Assembly: GCA_963798745.1 (NCBI GenBank)
Contig: CAWCUF010000003.1
Location: forward strand, 558,001-622,000
Length of the DNA: 64,000 nt
Direction of reading: 5' to 3'
Origin: Prado023 sp963798745
GTDB taxonomy: Bacteria > Actinomycetota > Actinomycetes > S36-B12 > CAIYMF01
The position numbers were made by a program, and so were the translations under genes. The notes below the pieces were generated by a model that saw only the letters and a list, made by a program, of their open reading frames with translations, ran no database searches and had not been told where the DNA came from. Shown here piece after piece: positions 35,837 to 44,569 of the stretch; position 1 is the stretch's first letter; every line of letters starts with the position of its first letter.

Positions 35837-37265
35837 TATCGAATGGCTTGTCGAGCAGATCGACCTGGCCCCGGAAGGGCCTGAGGTCGGTGCGTTCTTC
35901 GACTTCGACGGCACCCTGATCGCGGGCTACTCCGCGGCGGCCTTCCTGACCTACCGGCTCAAGCGGCGCGAGATCTCCACCGGCGAACTCGTGCGCACGA
36001 TCCGCGAGAGCATCAACATGGAGCGCCGCGGCCATGACGTGACCGAGCTGATGAACGTGGGCGTACAGGGCCAGGCCGGCCGGGCGGTCGCCGAGGTCGA
36101 GGCCTGGGCGCGCACGATCTTCGGGCGCAAGATCGCCGAGATGATCTACCCGGACTCGTGGACGCTGATCGAGGCGCACCTGCGCAGGCGGCACACCGTG
36201 GTCATCGCCTCCTCGGCGACCCGGCCGCAGGTGGAAGCCGCTGCCGAGGAGCTCGGCGTGGAGCACATCATCTGCACCGAGATCGAAGTCGACGACGACG
36301 GGCGCTACACCGGCCGGATCGCCGGCCCCATCCGCTGGGGGCAGGGCAAGGCTGATGGCGTGACCGAGTTCGCCGACGAGCACGGGATCGACCTCGCGGA
36401 GTCGTTCGCCTACTCCAACGGCGGCGAGGACGTGCCGTTCCTGGGGACGGCCGGGCGTCCGGTCGGGCTGAACCCGGACAGCGCGCTGCTGGAGGTATGT
36501 GCCGACAACGGATGGCCGATCGCCAGGCTGGTCGAGCCGCGCTCGACCGGGGTGCTCGACATCGTGCGCAGTGCGGCCTCGGTCGGGCTGTTCGCCGGCA
36601 GCGTGGGCGCGGCAGCCTCGCTGGCCCTGGTCAACCGCAGCCGGTCGATGGGCGCCAACCTGGCGGCCAGCATGGGCTCGGACCTCGGCCTGGCGGCGGC
36701 CGGTGTGCGCCTGCGGGTCGTCGGCGAGGAGAACGTGTGGGCCGCGCGCCCGGCGGTGTTCCTGTTCAACCACCAGAGCCAGCTGGACGTGTTCGTGCTG
36801 GGTTCGCTGCTGCGCAAGGACTTCACGGGCGTGGCCAAGAAGTCCCTGGAGCGCGACCCGTTCTTCGGCCCGGTGGGGTTCCTGGCCGATGTGGCCTACA
36901 TCGACCGCGCCGACAGCGCCAAGGCCCGCGAGGGCCTGGAGCCCGCGGTGGAGGCACTGCGCAAAGGTCGGTCGATCGCCATCGCACCGGAGGGCACCCG
37001 CTCCCCCACCCCGCGACTGCTGCCGTTCAAGAAGGGCCCGTTCCACATGGCCATGCAGGCCGGCGTGCCGATCGTGCCGATCGTGATGCGCAACTGCGGG
37101 CAGATCATGGCGGCGCACTCGATGGTGATCCATCCCGGCACGGTGGACGTGGCGGTCCTGGACCCGATCCCCACCGAGGACTGGACGCGGGAGAACCTGA
37201 ACGAGCACATCGAGGACGTACGTCAGCAGTACCTGGACACGCTGGCCGACTGGCCGACGGGGTAA
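35829..37265 (+). CDS. HAD phosphatase fused to 1-acylglycerol-3-phosphate acyltransferase
   Basis: The 478-residue protein is a fusion. Residues 1-~215 are a HAD-IB (phosphoserine-phosphatase-like) domain with FDFDGTL (D25, D27). Residues ~285-470 are an LPLAT/PlsC acyltransferase with NHQSQLD (H315-x4-D320) and EGTRS (from E388). A hydrophobic segment (SVGLFAGSVGAAASLALV) separates them. It should acylate LPA at sn-2 to phosphatidic acid. The HAD half could dephosphorylate phosphatidic acid or another phosphate ester. It is the homologue in kind of mycobacterial Rv2483c and is coupled to plsB. Confidence 0.9.
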   Translation: MADIEWLVEQIDLAPEGPEVGAFFDFDGTLIAGYSAAAFLTYRLKRREISTGELVRTIRESINMERRGHDVTELMNVGVQGQAGRAVAEVEAWARTIFGRKIAEMIYPDSWTLIEAHLRRRHTVVIASSATRPQVEAAAEELGVEHIICTEIEVDDDGRYTGRIAGPIRWGQGKADGVTEFADEHGIDLAESFAYSNGGEDVPFLGTAGRPVGLNPDSALLEVCADNGWPIARLVEPRSTGVLDIVRSAASVGLFAGSVGAAASLALVNRSRSMGANLAASMGSDLGLAAAGVRLRVVGEENVWAARPAVFLFNHQSQLDVFVLGSLLRKDFTGVAKKSLERDPFFGPVGFLADVAYIDRADSAKAREGLEPAVEALRKGRSIAIAPEGTRSPTPRLLPFKKGPFHMAMQAGVPIVPIVMRNCGQIMAAHSMVIHPGTVDVAVLDPIPTEDWTRENLNEHIEDVRQQYLDTLADWPTG

Positions 37266-37360
37266 CGCGGACTTCTGGTCACTGTTGCGACGCCGGCGGA
37301 CCGGGCGCGGGCCGGGGCCGGGCCGGCGAACGGGCTGCGCGCGGGACGCTCAACGGGCCC

Positions 37361-38965
37361 TCAGGCGCGCGGCAGCTTGTGCATCGCCTTGAAGGAGTGG
37401 CTCATCAGGGCCGTGAACATCTCGTGCCCCATCGACCCCGGTGGATGGATCCCGTGCAGCCGCTGGATCACGATGGACTGCGGCTCGGTGAACCGCAGGA
37501 TGCCGTACTTGCCGTTGCGCCGACCCATTCCGGAGGCCTTCATGCCGCCCTGCAACAGGTCCGGGCTGCCCCAGGTGGCCACGATCCCGTCGTTGATCTC
37601 GATGCTGCCGACCTTGATCTGCTCAGCAAGGCGCAGCCCTTCCTTGGTGTCGCGGGTCCACAGCACCGCGTGCAGGCCGTACTCGGTGTCGTTGGCCAGC
37701 TCGACCATCTCGGCGTCGGTGTCGAAGGCGTAGAGCGCCACTACGGGGCCGAAGGTCTCCCCCGCGCACAGCTCCATGTCGGGTGTCACGCCCTCCAGCA
37801 CCGTCGGGGCGTAGAACGTCGGGCCCAGGTCCGGCCGCGGCCGGCCGCCGGCCAGGACCTGCGCACCCCTGTCGACCGCCTCCTGCACCTGGGCCGACAC
37901 GCTGGCCAGTTGCTTCTCGTCGATGAGACAGCCCATCTCGTAGCCGAATCCCATGTGCGCCCCCAGCTTCATCCGGTCGACCCGGGCCACCAGCTTGGCG
38001 CGGAAGGATGCGTACGCAGGCCGTGCCACCAGGATCCGCTCGGGGCCGACACAGGTCTGCCCGGCGTTGATGAAGCAGGCGCGGATGACCGCTTCGACGG
38101 CCCGGTCGAGGTCGGCGTCGGCCCTCACGATGAACGGGTTCTTGCCACCGAGCTCCAGTGCGGTGTAGATCAGCCGCGGACCGGTCTGGGCCGCGACCGC
38201 CCGACCCGCGGCCGTCGAGCCGGTGAACGCGACCGCGTCGGCGCGGTCGATCACGGCCGAGCCGATCGAGCGCCCTGGGCCCAGCACGATCTGCCACAGG
38301 TCCTCGGGCAGGCCTGCCTCGATGGCCAGGTCACGGACCCACAGGGCCGACAGTGAGGCCTGGACATCCGGTCGGTGCACGATGGCGTTGCCACCGACCA
38401 GCGCGGAGAAGCCGTCGGAGGAGGCGAACACCGCCGGGTAGTTCCACGCGGTGACCAGGCCGACGACCCCGCGCGGATGGCGCACCTCGTAGGCCCTGGT
38501 GATCAGCGGGATCACGCCCTTGCGTGGATGTCGGCCCAGCACCTTGGGCGCGGTGCGTGAGATGTAGCGCGCGTAGACCGCCACGGCCGCGACCTCGGCG
38601 AACGCGTCGTAGCGCGCCTTGCCGGCCTCGATCTGCAGCAGGTCCATCAACTCGGTCTGCCGGTTCAGGGCGATGTGGTGGATCCGGCCGACGATCTGTG
38701 AGCGCTCCCCGACCGAGCGCGCCGCCCACTCGCGCTGGGCCGCACGCGCGCGGGCGAAGGCCGCCTCGACGTCGGCCTGCGTGGAGATCGGATAGGTGAT
38801 GAGCTCCTCTCCGGTGAACGGGGCGCGGGTCGTCTCGGTCTGCTGGCCGCTGGCACGCACAGCGGAGAGCAGGCGGTCGACCAGAGCGGTGGGAACCGCA
38901 TCGCGCAGTGCGGGTCCGGCGCTGCTGGGGGTGATCGGTGCGGTGGGGGTCACGGTGTCGGTCAT
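37361..38965 (-). CDS. gabD2: Succinic semialdehyde dehydrogenase (aldehyde dehydrogenase family)
   Basis: The 534-residue NAD(P)-dependent aldehyde dehydrogenase has a catalytic Cys305 in NAGQTC, the general base Glu in LELGGKNPF and the cofactor motif AFTGSTAAG. Overall features (VTAWNYPA, a long C-terminal HGIHPPGSMGHEMF tail) resemble the mycobacterial GabD2 clade, which oxidises succinic semialdehyde to succinate. The substrate assignment is by family resemblance only. The gene converges with HAD-plsC with about 95 bp of GC-rich, featureless sequence between stops. Confidence 0.8.
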   Translation of the reverse strand: MTDTVTPTAPITPSSAGPALRDAVPTALVDRLLSAVRASGQQTETTRAPFTGEELITYPISTQADVEAAFARARAAQREWAARSVGERSQIVGRIHHIALNRQTELMDLLQIEAGKARYDAFAEVAAVAVYARYISRTAPKVLGRHPRKGVIPLITRAYEVRHPRGVVGLVTAWNYPAVFASSDGFSALVGGNAIVHRPDVQASLSALWVRDLAIEAGLPEDLWQIVLGPGRSIGSAVIDRADAVAFTGSTAAGRAVAAQTGPRLIYTALELGGKNPFIVRADADLDRAVEAVIRACFINAGQTCVGPERILVARPAYASFRAKLVARVDRMKLGAHMGFGYEMGCLIDEKQLASVSAQVQEAVDRGAQVLAGGRPRPDLGPTFYAPTVLEGVTPDMELCAGETFGPVVALYAFDTDAEMVELANDTEYGLHAVLWTRDTKEGLRLAEQIKVGSIEINDGIVATWGSPDLLQGGMKASGMGRRNGKYGILRFTEPQSIVIQRLHGIHPPGSMGHEMFTALMSHSFKAMHKLPRA

Positions 38966-39061
38966 CCACTCACGCTAGCGCGCCGGGCGGCTCCGGTGGG
39001 TGGCGACCCAGCGACTCCCCGCAGCGCCCGCGATAGCCTCGACGCACAGGAGGTGGACCCG

Positions 39062-39544
39062 ATGGAGGAACTGCGCTGGCGAACCCTGGTGGAGGCCGAC
39101 CAGGAGGAGGTGCTCGCTGCGCTGACGAGTTGGACCGACGGCCCGGACCTGCACGAGTTGCTGCCCCGGTTCCTGTTCGGGCACTTCTCCGACACGTCGC
39201 TGATCGTCGAGGACGCAGACGCCGAGTTGGCCGGCTTCATCATCTCGTTCGTCTCCCAGACCCAACCGGAGACCGGCTACCTGCATCTGGTGTGGGTCAG
39301 CCCGGAACGTCGCCTCGGCGGGTTGGCCCGCGAGATGTACATGCGGGTGTTCGACCTGCTGCGCGGTCGCGGCTGCACGCGCGTGGAGGCTGTGACCCGC
39401 CCCAGCAACGCCGCATCACTGGCCTTCCACGAGCACCTGGGTTTCACCCCGGTGCACACCGCGGGGACGTCCGGCGACGAGCACGATGCGATGGTCGACC
39501 ACGATCCGAGCGCGGACCGTGTGACGCTGGAGCGCACCATCTGA
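39062..39544 (+). CDS. GNAT family acetyltransferase
   Basis: The 160-residue GNAT has the acetyl-CoA-binding loop ERRLGGLAREMYMRVF and a closing NAASLAFHEHLGF. AGGAGG lies nine bases upstream of ATG 39062, a strong ribosome site that decides the start against an upstream in-frame ATG at 38996. The acceptor is unknown. Confidence 0.85.
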   Translation: MEELRWRTLVEADQEEVLAALTSWTDGPDLHELLPRFLFGHFSDTSLIVEDADAELAGFIISFVSQTQPETGYLHLVWVSPERRLGGLAREMYMRVFDLLRGRGCTRVEAVTRPSNAASLAFHEHLGFTPVHTAGTSGDEHDAMVDHDPSADRVTLERTI

Positions 39545-39587
39545 GTGACCGGACCTCGGCGGCCCGACCGGACGTGCGCCGGTCGGC

Positions 39588-40064
39588 TCAGCGCAGCGGG
39601 ACGTAGAGCTCGGTGAGCAACTGGTCCTCGGGAACTGTGCCGGGGTCGGTCGCATAGATCTCGAAGCTCGGACGGGACCAGTCCGCATCGAGTCCGGCCG
39701 CATCGATGGCTGCCATGACCGCCAGCCACGCCTGGGCCAACCCCGCATAGCTGCCCCGGTGCACCCCCACCGCGTAGCGACCACCGGGCACCGGGATCTC
39801 CTGGACGCCTGCATCGCCCGAGCCATCGGCGGCCAGCTCCGCCTCCGGTCTGATCGGCACCGCGGCGTAGCTGCGCAACTGCTCAGCCGGCGTCGAGTTG
39901 GGGTCGTCGGCGTAGATCGCCAGCGGGGCGGTGGCCACGAGGTCCGCATGGGCCAGCATCCAGGAGCGCAACTGGTCGAACGCGGTCCCGATCTGGTCGA
40001 ACGGGCCGACGTGCGCCACGGCCACTGCGCGGCGCTCAGGCAGTTCGGTCACTGTGACATCCAT
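39588..40064 (-). CDS. GyrI-like effector-binding domain protein
   Basis: The 158-residue protein is a stand-alone GyrI-like/AraC effector-binding (SHS2) domain: VTVTELPERRAVAVAHVGPF at the start and the PGGRYAVGVHRGSYAGL and FEIYATDPG stretches. Such proteins bind small hydrophobic molecules or inhibit DNA gyrase, and some hydrolyse drugs. No DNA-binding domain is attached. ATG 40064 is used; ATG 40088 is in frame upstream. Confidence 0.75.
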   Translation of the reverse strand: MDVTVTELPERRAVAVAHVGPFDQIGTAFDQLRSWMLAHADLVATAPLAIYADDPNSTPAEQLRSYAAVPIRPEAELAADGSGDAGVQEIPVPGGRYAVGVHRGSYAGLAQAWLAVMAAIDAAGLDADWSRPSFEIYATDPGTVPEDQLLTELYVPLR

Positions 40065-40117
40065 GCGCTCCAGCGTGCCACCGGCCATCGGCACGCGCGA
40101 CTCCACGCTGCTCGGCA

Positions 40118-41500
40118 CTAGGTCGGCTGCGCGGCCAGTTCGCTCGCGGCCCGGCCGATTCCCTCAGCCAGCACCGCGACATCACCGGCCAGGTCGCCGT
40201 CCCCGGTGACCGAGACGTTGAGCGTGCCGTCATAGCTGAAGATCCCGGTGGTGATGGCCGTGTGCGCAGCAACCGGGATCATGGGATACATGGCTTGCAC
40301 CTGGCGACCCAGCAGGTACACCGGGAACTGCGGCCCGGGCACGTTGGTGGTCAGGGTGTCGAAGAACCAGGCGGGCAGCACCCGGCCGACGCTGCCCATG
40401 GCCACGTCCTGCACCCCTGCGGGAACCGCGCGGTCGGCCAGGCCGAGCAGCATCGAGACCACCGCGGGCTCGCCGATGCCACGGCCGTGATCGAGGCCCG
40501 CCTGCACGGCGCGCAGCCGATCGACAGGATCGGCCACCCCGATCGGCAGGTGGCCCAGCAGCGCGCTGACCTGGTTGTGCGAGGTGTCGTCCCGAGGGGC
40601 GCGCAGCGACACCGGGACGAGGTTGCGCACCACCCGCCCCGCGACCGGCTCGCCGCGATGGGCGATCAGGTCGCGGAAGCCGCCGGCGACGCAAGCGAGC
40701 ACCACCTCATTGACGGTGGCCCCCAGCGCGCGGCCCGCTGCCTTCACCGGCGCCAACGGGATGTCGATCGACACCCAGACCCGACGGGAGCCGACCGGGC
40801 CGGTCAATGAGCTCGGCGGTCGCGGACGCAGGTCGGAGACGGCCGGGACCAGCTGGGGCACGGCACTGCGCAGGGCACCGAGCAGCCGGCGGACATCAAC
40901 GGCGGGTAGGCCGGGCGCAACTGCCGGTTCCGGGGCTGCCGGTTCCGGGGCTGCCGGTTCCGGGGCTGCCGGTTCCGGAGCGGCGGGGCCGCGGGTGTCG
41001 GCTAGCAGACCATCGGCCAGGGTCGAGGCAGAGCCCGGCGCCAGGTCGAAGGCGTGACCCAGCAGCAGGAGGGTGCCCAGACCGTCGGCAATCGTGTGAT
41101 GCACCCGCCAGACCAGGGCCCACCGGTCCGCCATCCCGTCGACGATCCACACATCCCACAGCGGCCGCTCGAGGGGCAACGGCTGCTCCATGACGTGGGC
41201 CACGGCGGCATCCAGCCCCCGCGTTCCGGATGCCTCCACCCGGTGCAGGTGCCTGCGCAGCTCCAGTCCGGGCGACTCGACCCAGACCGGCCTGCGCACC
41301 CCGACGCCCCGCGTGGTCAGCTCCTGGTGCAGCCGGGGCATCCGATCGAGTCGGTCGGCGAGCATGGCCAGCACCTCGTCGTCGCTGGGCGCGGGCCCGT
41401 CGACCACGGCCACGGTGCCGATCGCGATGGGCGGTCCGTCGCCCTGCAGCTCCAGCCACGCGAGGTCGATCGCGTGCAGACGATCGGTAGCGTCAGACAT
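40118..41500 (-). CDS. Wax ester synthase/diacylglycerol acyltransferase (WS/DGAT)
   Basis: The 460-residue protein starts MSDATDRLHAIDLAWLELQG, has the active site HHTIADG (HHxxxDG) and the C-terminal WS/DGAT domain with NVPGP and the VTGDGDLAGD end. It makes triacylglycerol or wax esters from acyl-CoA and diacylglycerol or alcohol. Family members sit near plsB/plsC in mycobacteria (Rv2484c), and here plsB-plsC lies 3-6 kb away on the other strand. An Ala-Pro-Glu repeat interrupts the linker between N- and C-domains. Confidence 0.85.
   Translation of the reverse strand: MSDATDRLHAIDLAWLELQGDGPPIAIGTVAVVDGPAPSDDEVLAMLADRLDRMPRLHQELTTRGVGVRRPVWVESPGLELRRHLHRVEASGTRGLDAAVAHVMEQPLPLERPLWDVWIVDGMADRWALVWRVHHTIADGLGTLLLLGHAFDLAPGSASTLADGLLADTRGPAAPEPAAPEPAAPEPAAPEPAVAPGLPAVDVRRLLGALRSAVPQLVPAVSDLRPRPPSSLTGPVGSRRVWVSIDIPLAPVKAAGRALGATVNEVVLACVAGGFRDLIAHRGEPVAGRVVRNLVPVSLRAPRDDTSHNQVSALLGHLPIGVADPVDRLRAVQAGLDHGRGIGEPAVVSMLLGLADRAVPAGVQDVAMGSVGRVLPAWFFDTLTTNVPGPQFPVYLLGRQVQAMYPMIPVAAHTAITTGIFSYDGTLNVSVTGDGDLAGDVAVLAEGIGRAASELAAQPT
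40917..40980 (-). repeat. 15-bp in-frame tandem repeat in the WS/DGAT gene
   Basis: About four copies of a 15-bp unit (GCTGCCGGTTCCGGG on the plus strand) encode PEPAA repeats in the interdomain linker. Its length is a multiple of three, so expansion keeps the frame. Confidence 0.8.
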
Positions 41501-41606
41501 GCGCCCATGGTGTCGCGGTCTCCGGCGGGACACCAGAGGCGCGGGCCACCGACCTACCAGCAACCGTCGTCGGTCAGGGCGGCGTCCGATCGGTCGCCCG
41601 GAGGGA

Positions 41607-42380
41607 TCAGCCCGACTGTGGCTGGCAACGGGGGCACCAGTAGATCGGGCGATCCAGCGGGGCGACTCCGACCCGCCCGGCGCGGATCGGCGTGCCGCAC
41701 CGCGGGCACCCCCGACCGGTGCGCTCGAACACCTGCAGCTCCCGGCGACGCACCCCGGCGGGCACGTCCACCGCGCGCCGCATCCGGTCCCGGATCCCGG
41801 CCAGCGCGGCCGCGAGGTCCGGCACCGCCCCGGTCCGGGTGCGCGGGTGCACGCGCGCCGCCCAGGCCAACTCCGCGGCCCACATCGTGCCCAGGCCACA
41901 GACGATCCGCTGGTCGAGGAGCGCCTCGACCAACGGCCGGTCCGTCGACGCCCATGCGTCCGCGCCCGCGGCCACGTCGAACCCGTCGGCCATCACGTCC
42001 GGGCCCAGATGCCCGATCCACTGGCCCTCGTCGCGGGTGGGCCGGACCTCGACCATGTGGACGTGCACACCCACGGCCTGCTGGTCGGCGCTCGCCAGCC
42101 ACACCCGGATCAGGTGGCCGGGCGCCCCGGGCGGACCGAGCGGGCCGGTGCGCCAGCGGCCGTCCATCCGCAGATGATGATGCAGGGTCAGGGCACGTCG
42201 GTCCGAGGCCAGCCGGGTCAGCAGGTGCTTGCCCACCGACTGCGTGCCCAGCACCTGCATTCCGCGCAGGTCGACCGTGGCGAACCGGGGCACCCGCAAC
42301 TCAGCGCGGGTCAGCACCGCGCCGGCCAGCGCCCCGTCGAGCCGGCGGGCGGTCCGGCGCACGGCGTCCCCCTCAGGCAT
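41607..42380 (-). CDS. Fpg/Nei-family DNA glycosylase (Nei2-like)
   Basis: The 257-residue enzyme begins MPEGDAVRR with the catalytic Pro2 and Glu3, has the helix-two-turn-helix region in the middle (LVEALLDQRIVCGLGTMWAAELAW) and ends with a zinc finger (CPRCGTPIRAG...WCPRC). It removes oxidised bases and cuts the abasic site. The variant PEGD start and length fit actinobacterial Nei2/endonuclease VIII rather than MutM. It is divergent from the NSS transporter gene. Confidence 0.9.
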   Translation of the reverse strand: MPEGDAVRRTARRLDGALAGAVLTRAELRVPRFATVDLRGMQVLGTQSVGKHLLTRLASDRRALTLHHHLRMDGRWRTGPLGPPGAPGHLIRVWLASADQQAVGVHVHMVEVRPTRDEGQWIGHLGPDVMADGFDVAAGADAWASTDRPLVEALLDQRIVCGLGTMWAAELAWAARVHPRTRTGAVPDLAAALAGIRDRMRRAVDVPAGVRRRELQVFERTGRGCPRCGTPIRAGRVGVAPLDRPIYWCPRCQPQSG

Positions 42381-42492
42381 GGTCCCATCGTCGCCCAGCC
42401 CGGGCCCCCGTGCCACCGCCACGCCGCAGCGACCCCGCGCATCCCCCCGGGTGGACACGGCATGCTGGGGCGCGACCACATGGGAGGGGCGC

Positions 42493-44073
42493 ATGACTTC
42501 GCAGCCGAACGACACCGTCGACCACGAAGCACACCGCGGAGCGTTCTCCTCGCGGCGGGTCTTCATCCTCGCCGCGATCGGCTCGGCGGTGGGGCTGGGC
42601 AACATCTGGCGGTTCCCGTACGTGGCCTACGAGAACGGCGGTGGGGCGTTCATCCTGCCCTATCTGATCGCGCTGCTCACCGCGGGCATCCCGTTCCTGC
42701 TGCTGGACTACGCGTTGGGTCACCGCAACCGCGGCTCCGCGCCCCTGTCGTTCGCGCGCACCGACCGGCGCACCGAGGGCCTGGGCTGGTGGCAGGTCGG
42801 GATCTGCTTCATGATCGCCGTCTACTACGCCGCGGTCATCGCCTGGGCACTGCGCTACACCTTCTTCTCCGTGGACAAGGCCTGGGGCGACGACACCGTC
42901 GGATTCCTGTTCAACGACTTCCTGCAGGCCGGCGCCCAGGGGTCGGTCAGCACTGAGGTCGTCGTCGGGGTGCTGGTCCCGCTGGCGATCGTGTGGCTGG
43001 CGGTCCTGGCGATCATGGCCCTCGGCGTGCAGAAGGGCATCGGCGCCACGGCCGTGGTCTTCATCCCGCTTCTGATCCTGGCGTTCGGTGCGCTGGTGGT
43101 GCGCTCGCTGTTCCTGCCCGGGGCTGCGCAGGGGCTCGACGCGCTGTTCACGCCGAACTGGTCGGCGCTGACCGAGACGTCGGTGTGGGCGGCCGCGTTC
43201 GGGCAGATCTTCTTCTCCCTGTCGGTCGGGTTCGGGATCATGATCACCTACTCCTCCTACGTCGCCCGGCGCACAGACATGACCGGATCGGCGCTGGTGG
43301 TGGGGCTGTCGAACTCCGGATTCGAGCTGCTGGCCGGGATCGGCGTCTTCGCCGCGTTGGGCTTCATGGCCCAGGCCTCCGGGGTGGCCGTCGACGAGGT
43401 GGCCTCCGAGGGGCTGGGCCTGGCGTTCGTGGCGTTCCCCACGATCATCAACGAGGCCCCCGCCGGGGCGTTGATCGGAGTGCTGTTCTTCGGCTCGCTG
43501 GTCTTCGCCGGGCTGACCTCCTTGGTGAGCGTGATCGAGGTCGTCATCTCCGCGGTCCGCGACAAGTTCGAGCTGACCCGCCTGTCGGCCACCCTCTGGG
43601 TCGGCGTGCCCGCGGCCGTGATCAGTTTGGCCTTCTTCAGCACGACCAGCGGCGTGTGGATCCTGGACATCGTGGACCACTTCATCAATCGCTTCGGCAT
43701 CCTGGCCGCGGCGGTGGTCAGCATGATCGTGCTCGCCTGGGTCGCCCGGGCGATCCCCGACCTGGCCGGGCACATGAACCGCTACGGGTCGATCCGACTG
43801 GGCCGGTGGTGGGTGGTGCTCGTGTCGGTGATCGCCCCACTGGCACTGGGCTTCGTCCTGGTCGGCGAGTTCGTCACCAACCTGCGCACCCCCTACGGCG
43901 ACCCCGAGGACCCCTACCCCACCTGGTTGCTGGGGGTGTTCGGGTGGGGGGTCGCCGTTGCGGTCCTCGTCTTCGCGGTGCTGGCCTCCCGGGTGCGCTG
44001 GCGGGAGCAGACCCCGCTGACAGTCCCCGACGAACCCCCAGCGCTCAACTCCGGTGGGGAGGCAGCGCAATGA
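42493..44073 (+). CDS. Sodium-dependent amino acid transporter (NSS/SNF family)
   Basis: The 526-residue protein has about twelve TM helices and the TM1 signature GSAVGLGNIWRFPY, where Na+ and substrate bind in LeuT-fold transporters. Other conserved segments include FFSLSVGFGIMITYSSY (TM6) and ENGGGAFILPY (TM2). It probably imports an amino acid with Na+. A MetS-like small subunit overlaps its stop, so methionine or alanine is a likely substrate by analogy with corynebacterial MetPS. Confidence 0.9.
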   Translation: MTSQPNDTVDHEAHRGAFSSRRVFILAAIGSAVGLGNIWRFPYVAYENGGGAFILPYLIALLTAGIPFLLLDYALGHRNRGSAPLSFARTDRRTEGLGWWQVGICFMIAVYYAAVIAWALRYTFFSVDKAWGDDTVGFLFNDFLQAGAQGSVSTEVVVGVLVPLAIVWLAVLAIMALGVQKGIGATAVVFIPLLILAFGALVVRSLFLPGAAQGLDALFTPNWSALTETSVWAAAFGQIFFSLSVGFGIMITYSSYVARRTDMTGSALVVGLSNSGFELLAGIGVFAALGFMAQASGVAVDEVASEGLGLAFVAFPTIINEAPAGALIGVLFFGSLVFAGLTSLVSVIEVVISAVRDKFELTRLSATLWVGVPAAVISLAFFSTTSGVWILDIVDHFINRFGILAAAVVSMIVLAWVARAIPDLAGHMNRYGSIRLGRWWVVLVSVIAPLALGFVLVGEFVTNLRTPYGDPEDPYPTWLLGVFGWGVAVAVLVFAVLASRVRWREQTPLTVPDEPPALNSGGEAAQ

Positions 44074-44198
44074 GCACCGGCGCCATCCTGATGATGCTGT
44101 TCGCGATGCTCGTCCTCTGGGGCGGACTGGGCCTGGCGATCTACAACCTCACCCACCGCAGCAGCGCACCCGAGGAGCGCTACCACCGCGACCTGTGA
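44070..44198 (+). CDS. metS: MetS-like NSS transporter small subunit
   Basis: The 42-residue protein is one TM helix (ILMMLFAMLVLWGGLGLAIYNL) with a short charged tail. MetS-family subunits have this form and are needed by their NSS partner. ATG 44070 overlaps the transporter stop (ATGA), so the two are made together. It is too short for default gene callers and easily missed. Confidence 0.85.
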   Translation: MSTGAILMMLFAMLVLWGGLGLAIYNLTHRSSAPEERYHRDL

Positions 44199-44202
44199 AC
44201 CA

Positions 44203-44420
44203 GCGGCCGAACGCAAGCTCGCCTACGTGCCGATCGGCTTCGAGTCGCTGCCTGAGCGCGTCACGCTGCTCGAACTCCAGCGCGTGCACGAGGAGATTCT
44301 CGGTCTGGCGCTGAACAAGGACTCGTTCCGAGGCTCGATGCTCGCCTCCGGCGGTCTGCACCCCCGACTGGCGAACGTCAGACCGACGTCGGCCCTCGTC
44401 CCGCCGAGCTCCACCAACAC
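44203..44420 (+). pseudogene. Remnant of a NUDIX-type (NrtR-like) regulator C-terminus
   Basis: After the MetS stop a frame reads KLAYVPIGFESLPERVTLLE, then LQRVHEEILG and FRGSMLASG. These correspond to the winged-helix tail of NUDIX transcriptional regulators (LLPEEFTLxELQxxYExxLG, FRRxMLxxGxLEPT). The terminal RPAEL motif appears only in another frame, so the tail is frameshifted. The NUDIX domain itself is missing. I interpret it as a decayed gene end whose start was lost. The remaining 150 bp to the heliorhodopsin start hold no recognised element. Confidence 0.55.
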
Positions 44421-44569
44421 GTTCCACCGAGCCGCCGAGGAGACCCGGTCCTCATGCGCGCTCACCTGCCGGGCATGGACGGTTACTCAGCCGGTTTGGT
44501 CGATCCGCGAAACAATCGAGGCGTGCCCGTGCCGCGCCCGCGCGGCTCGCGAACGACGAGAGGAATTCC

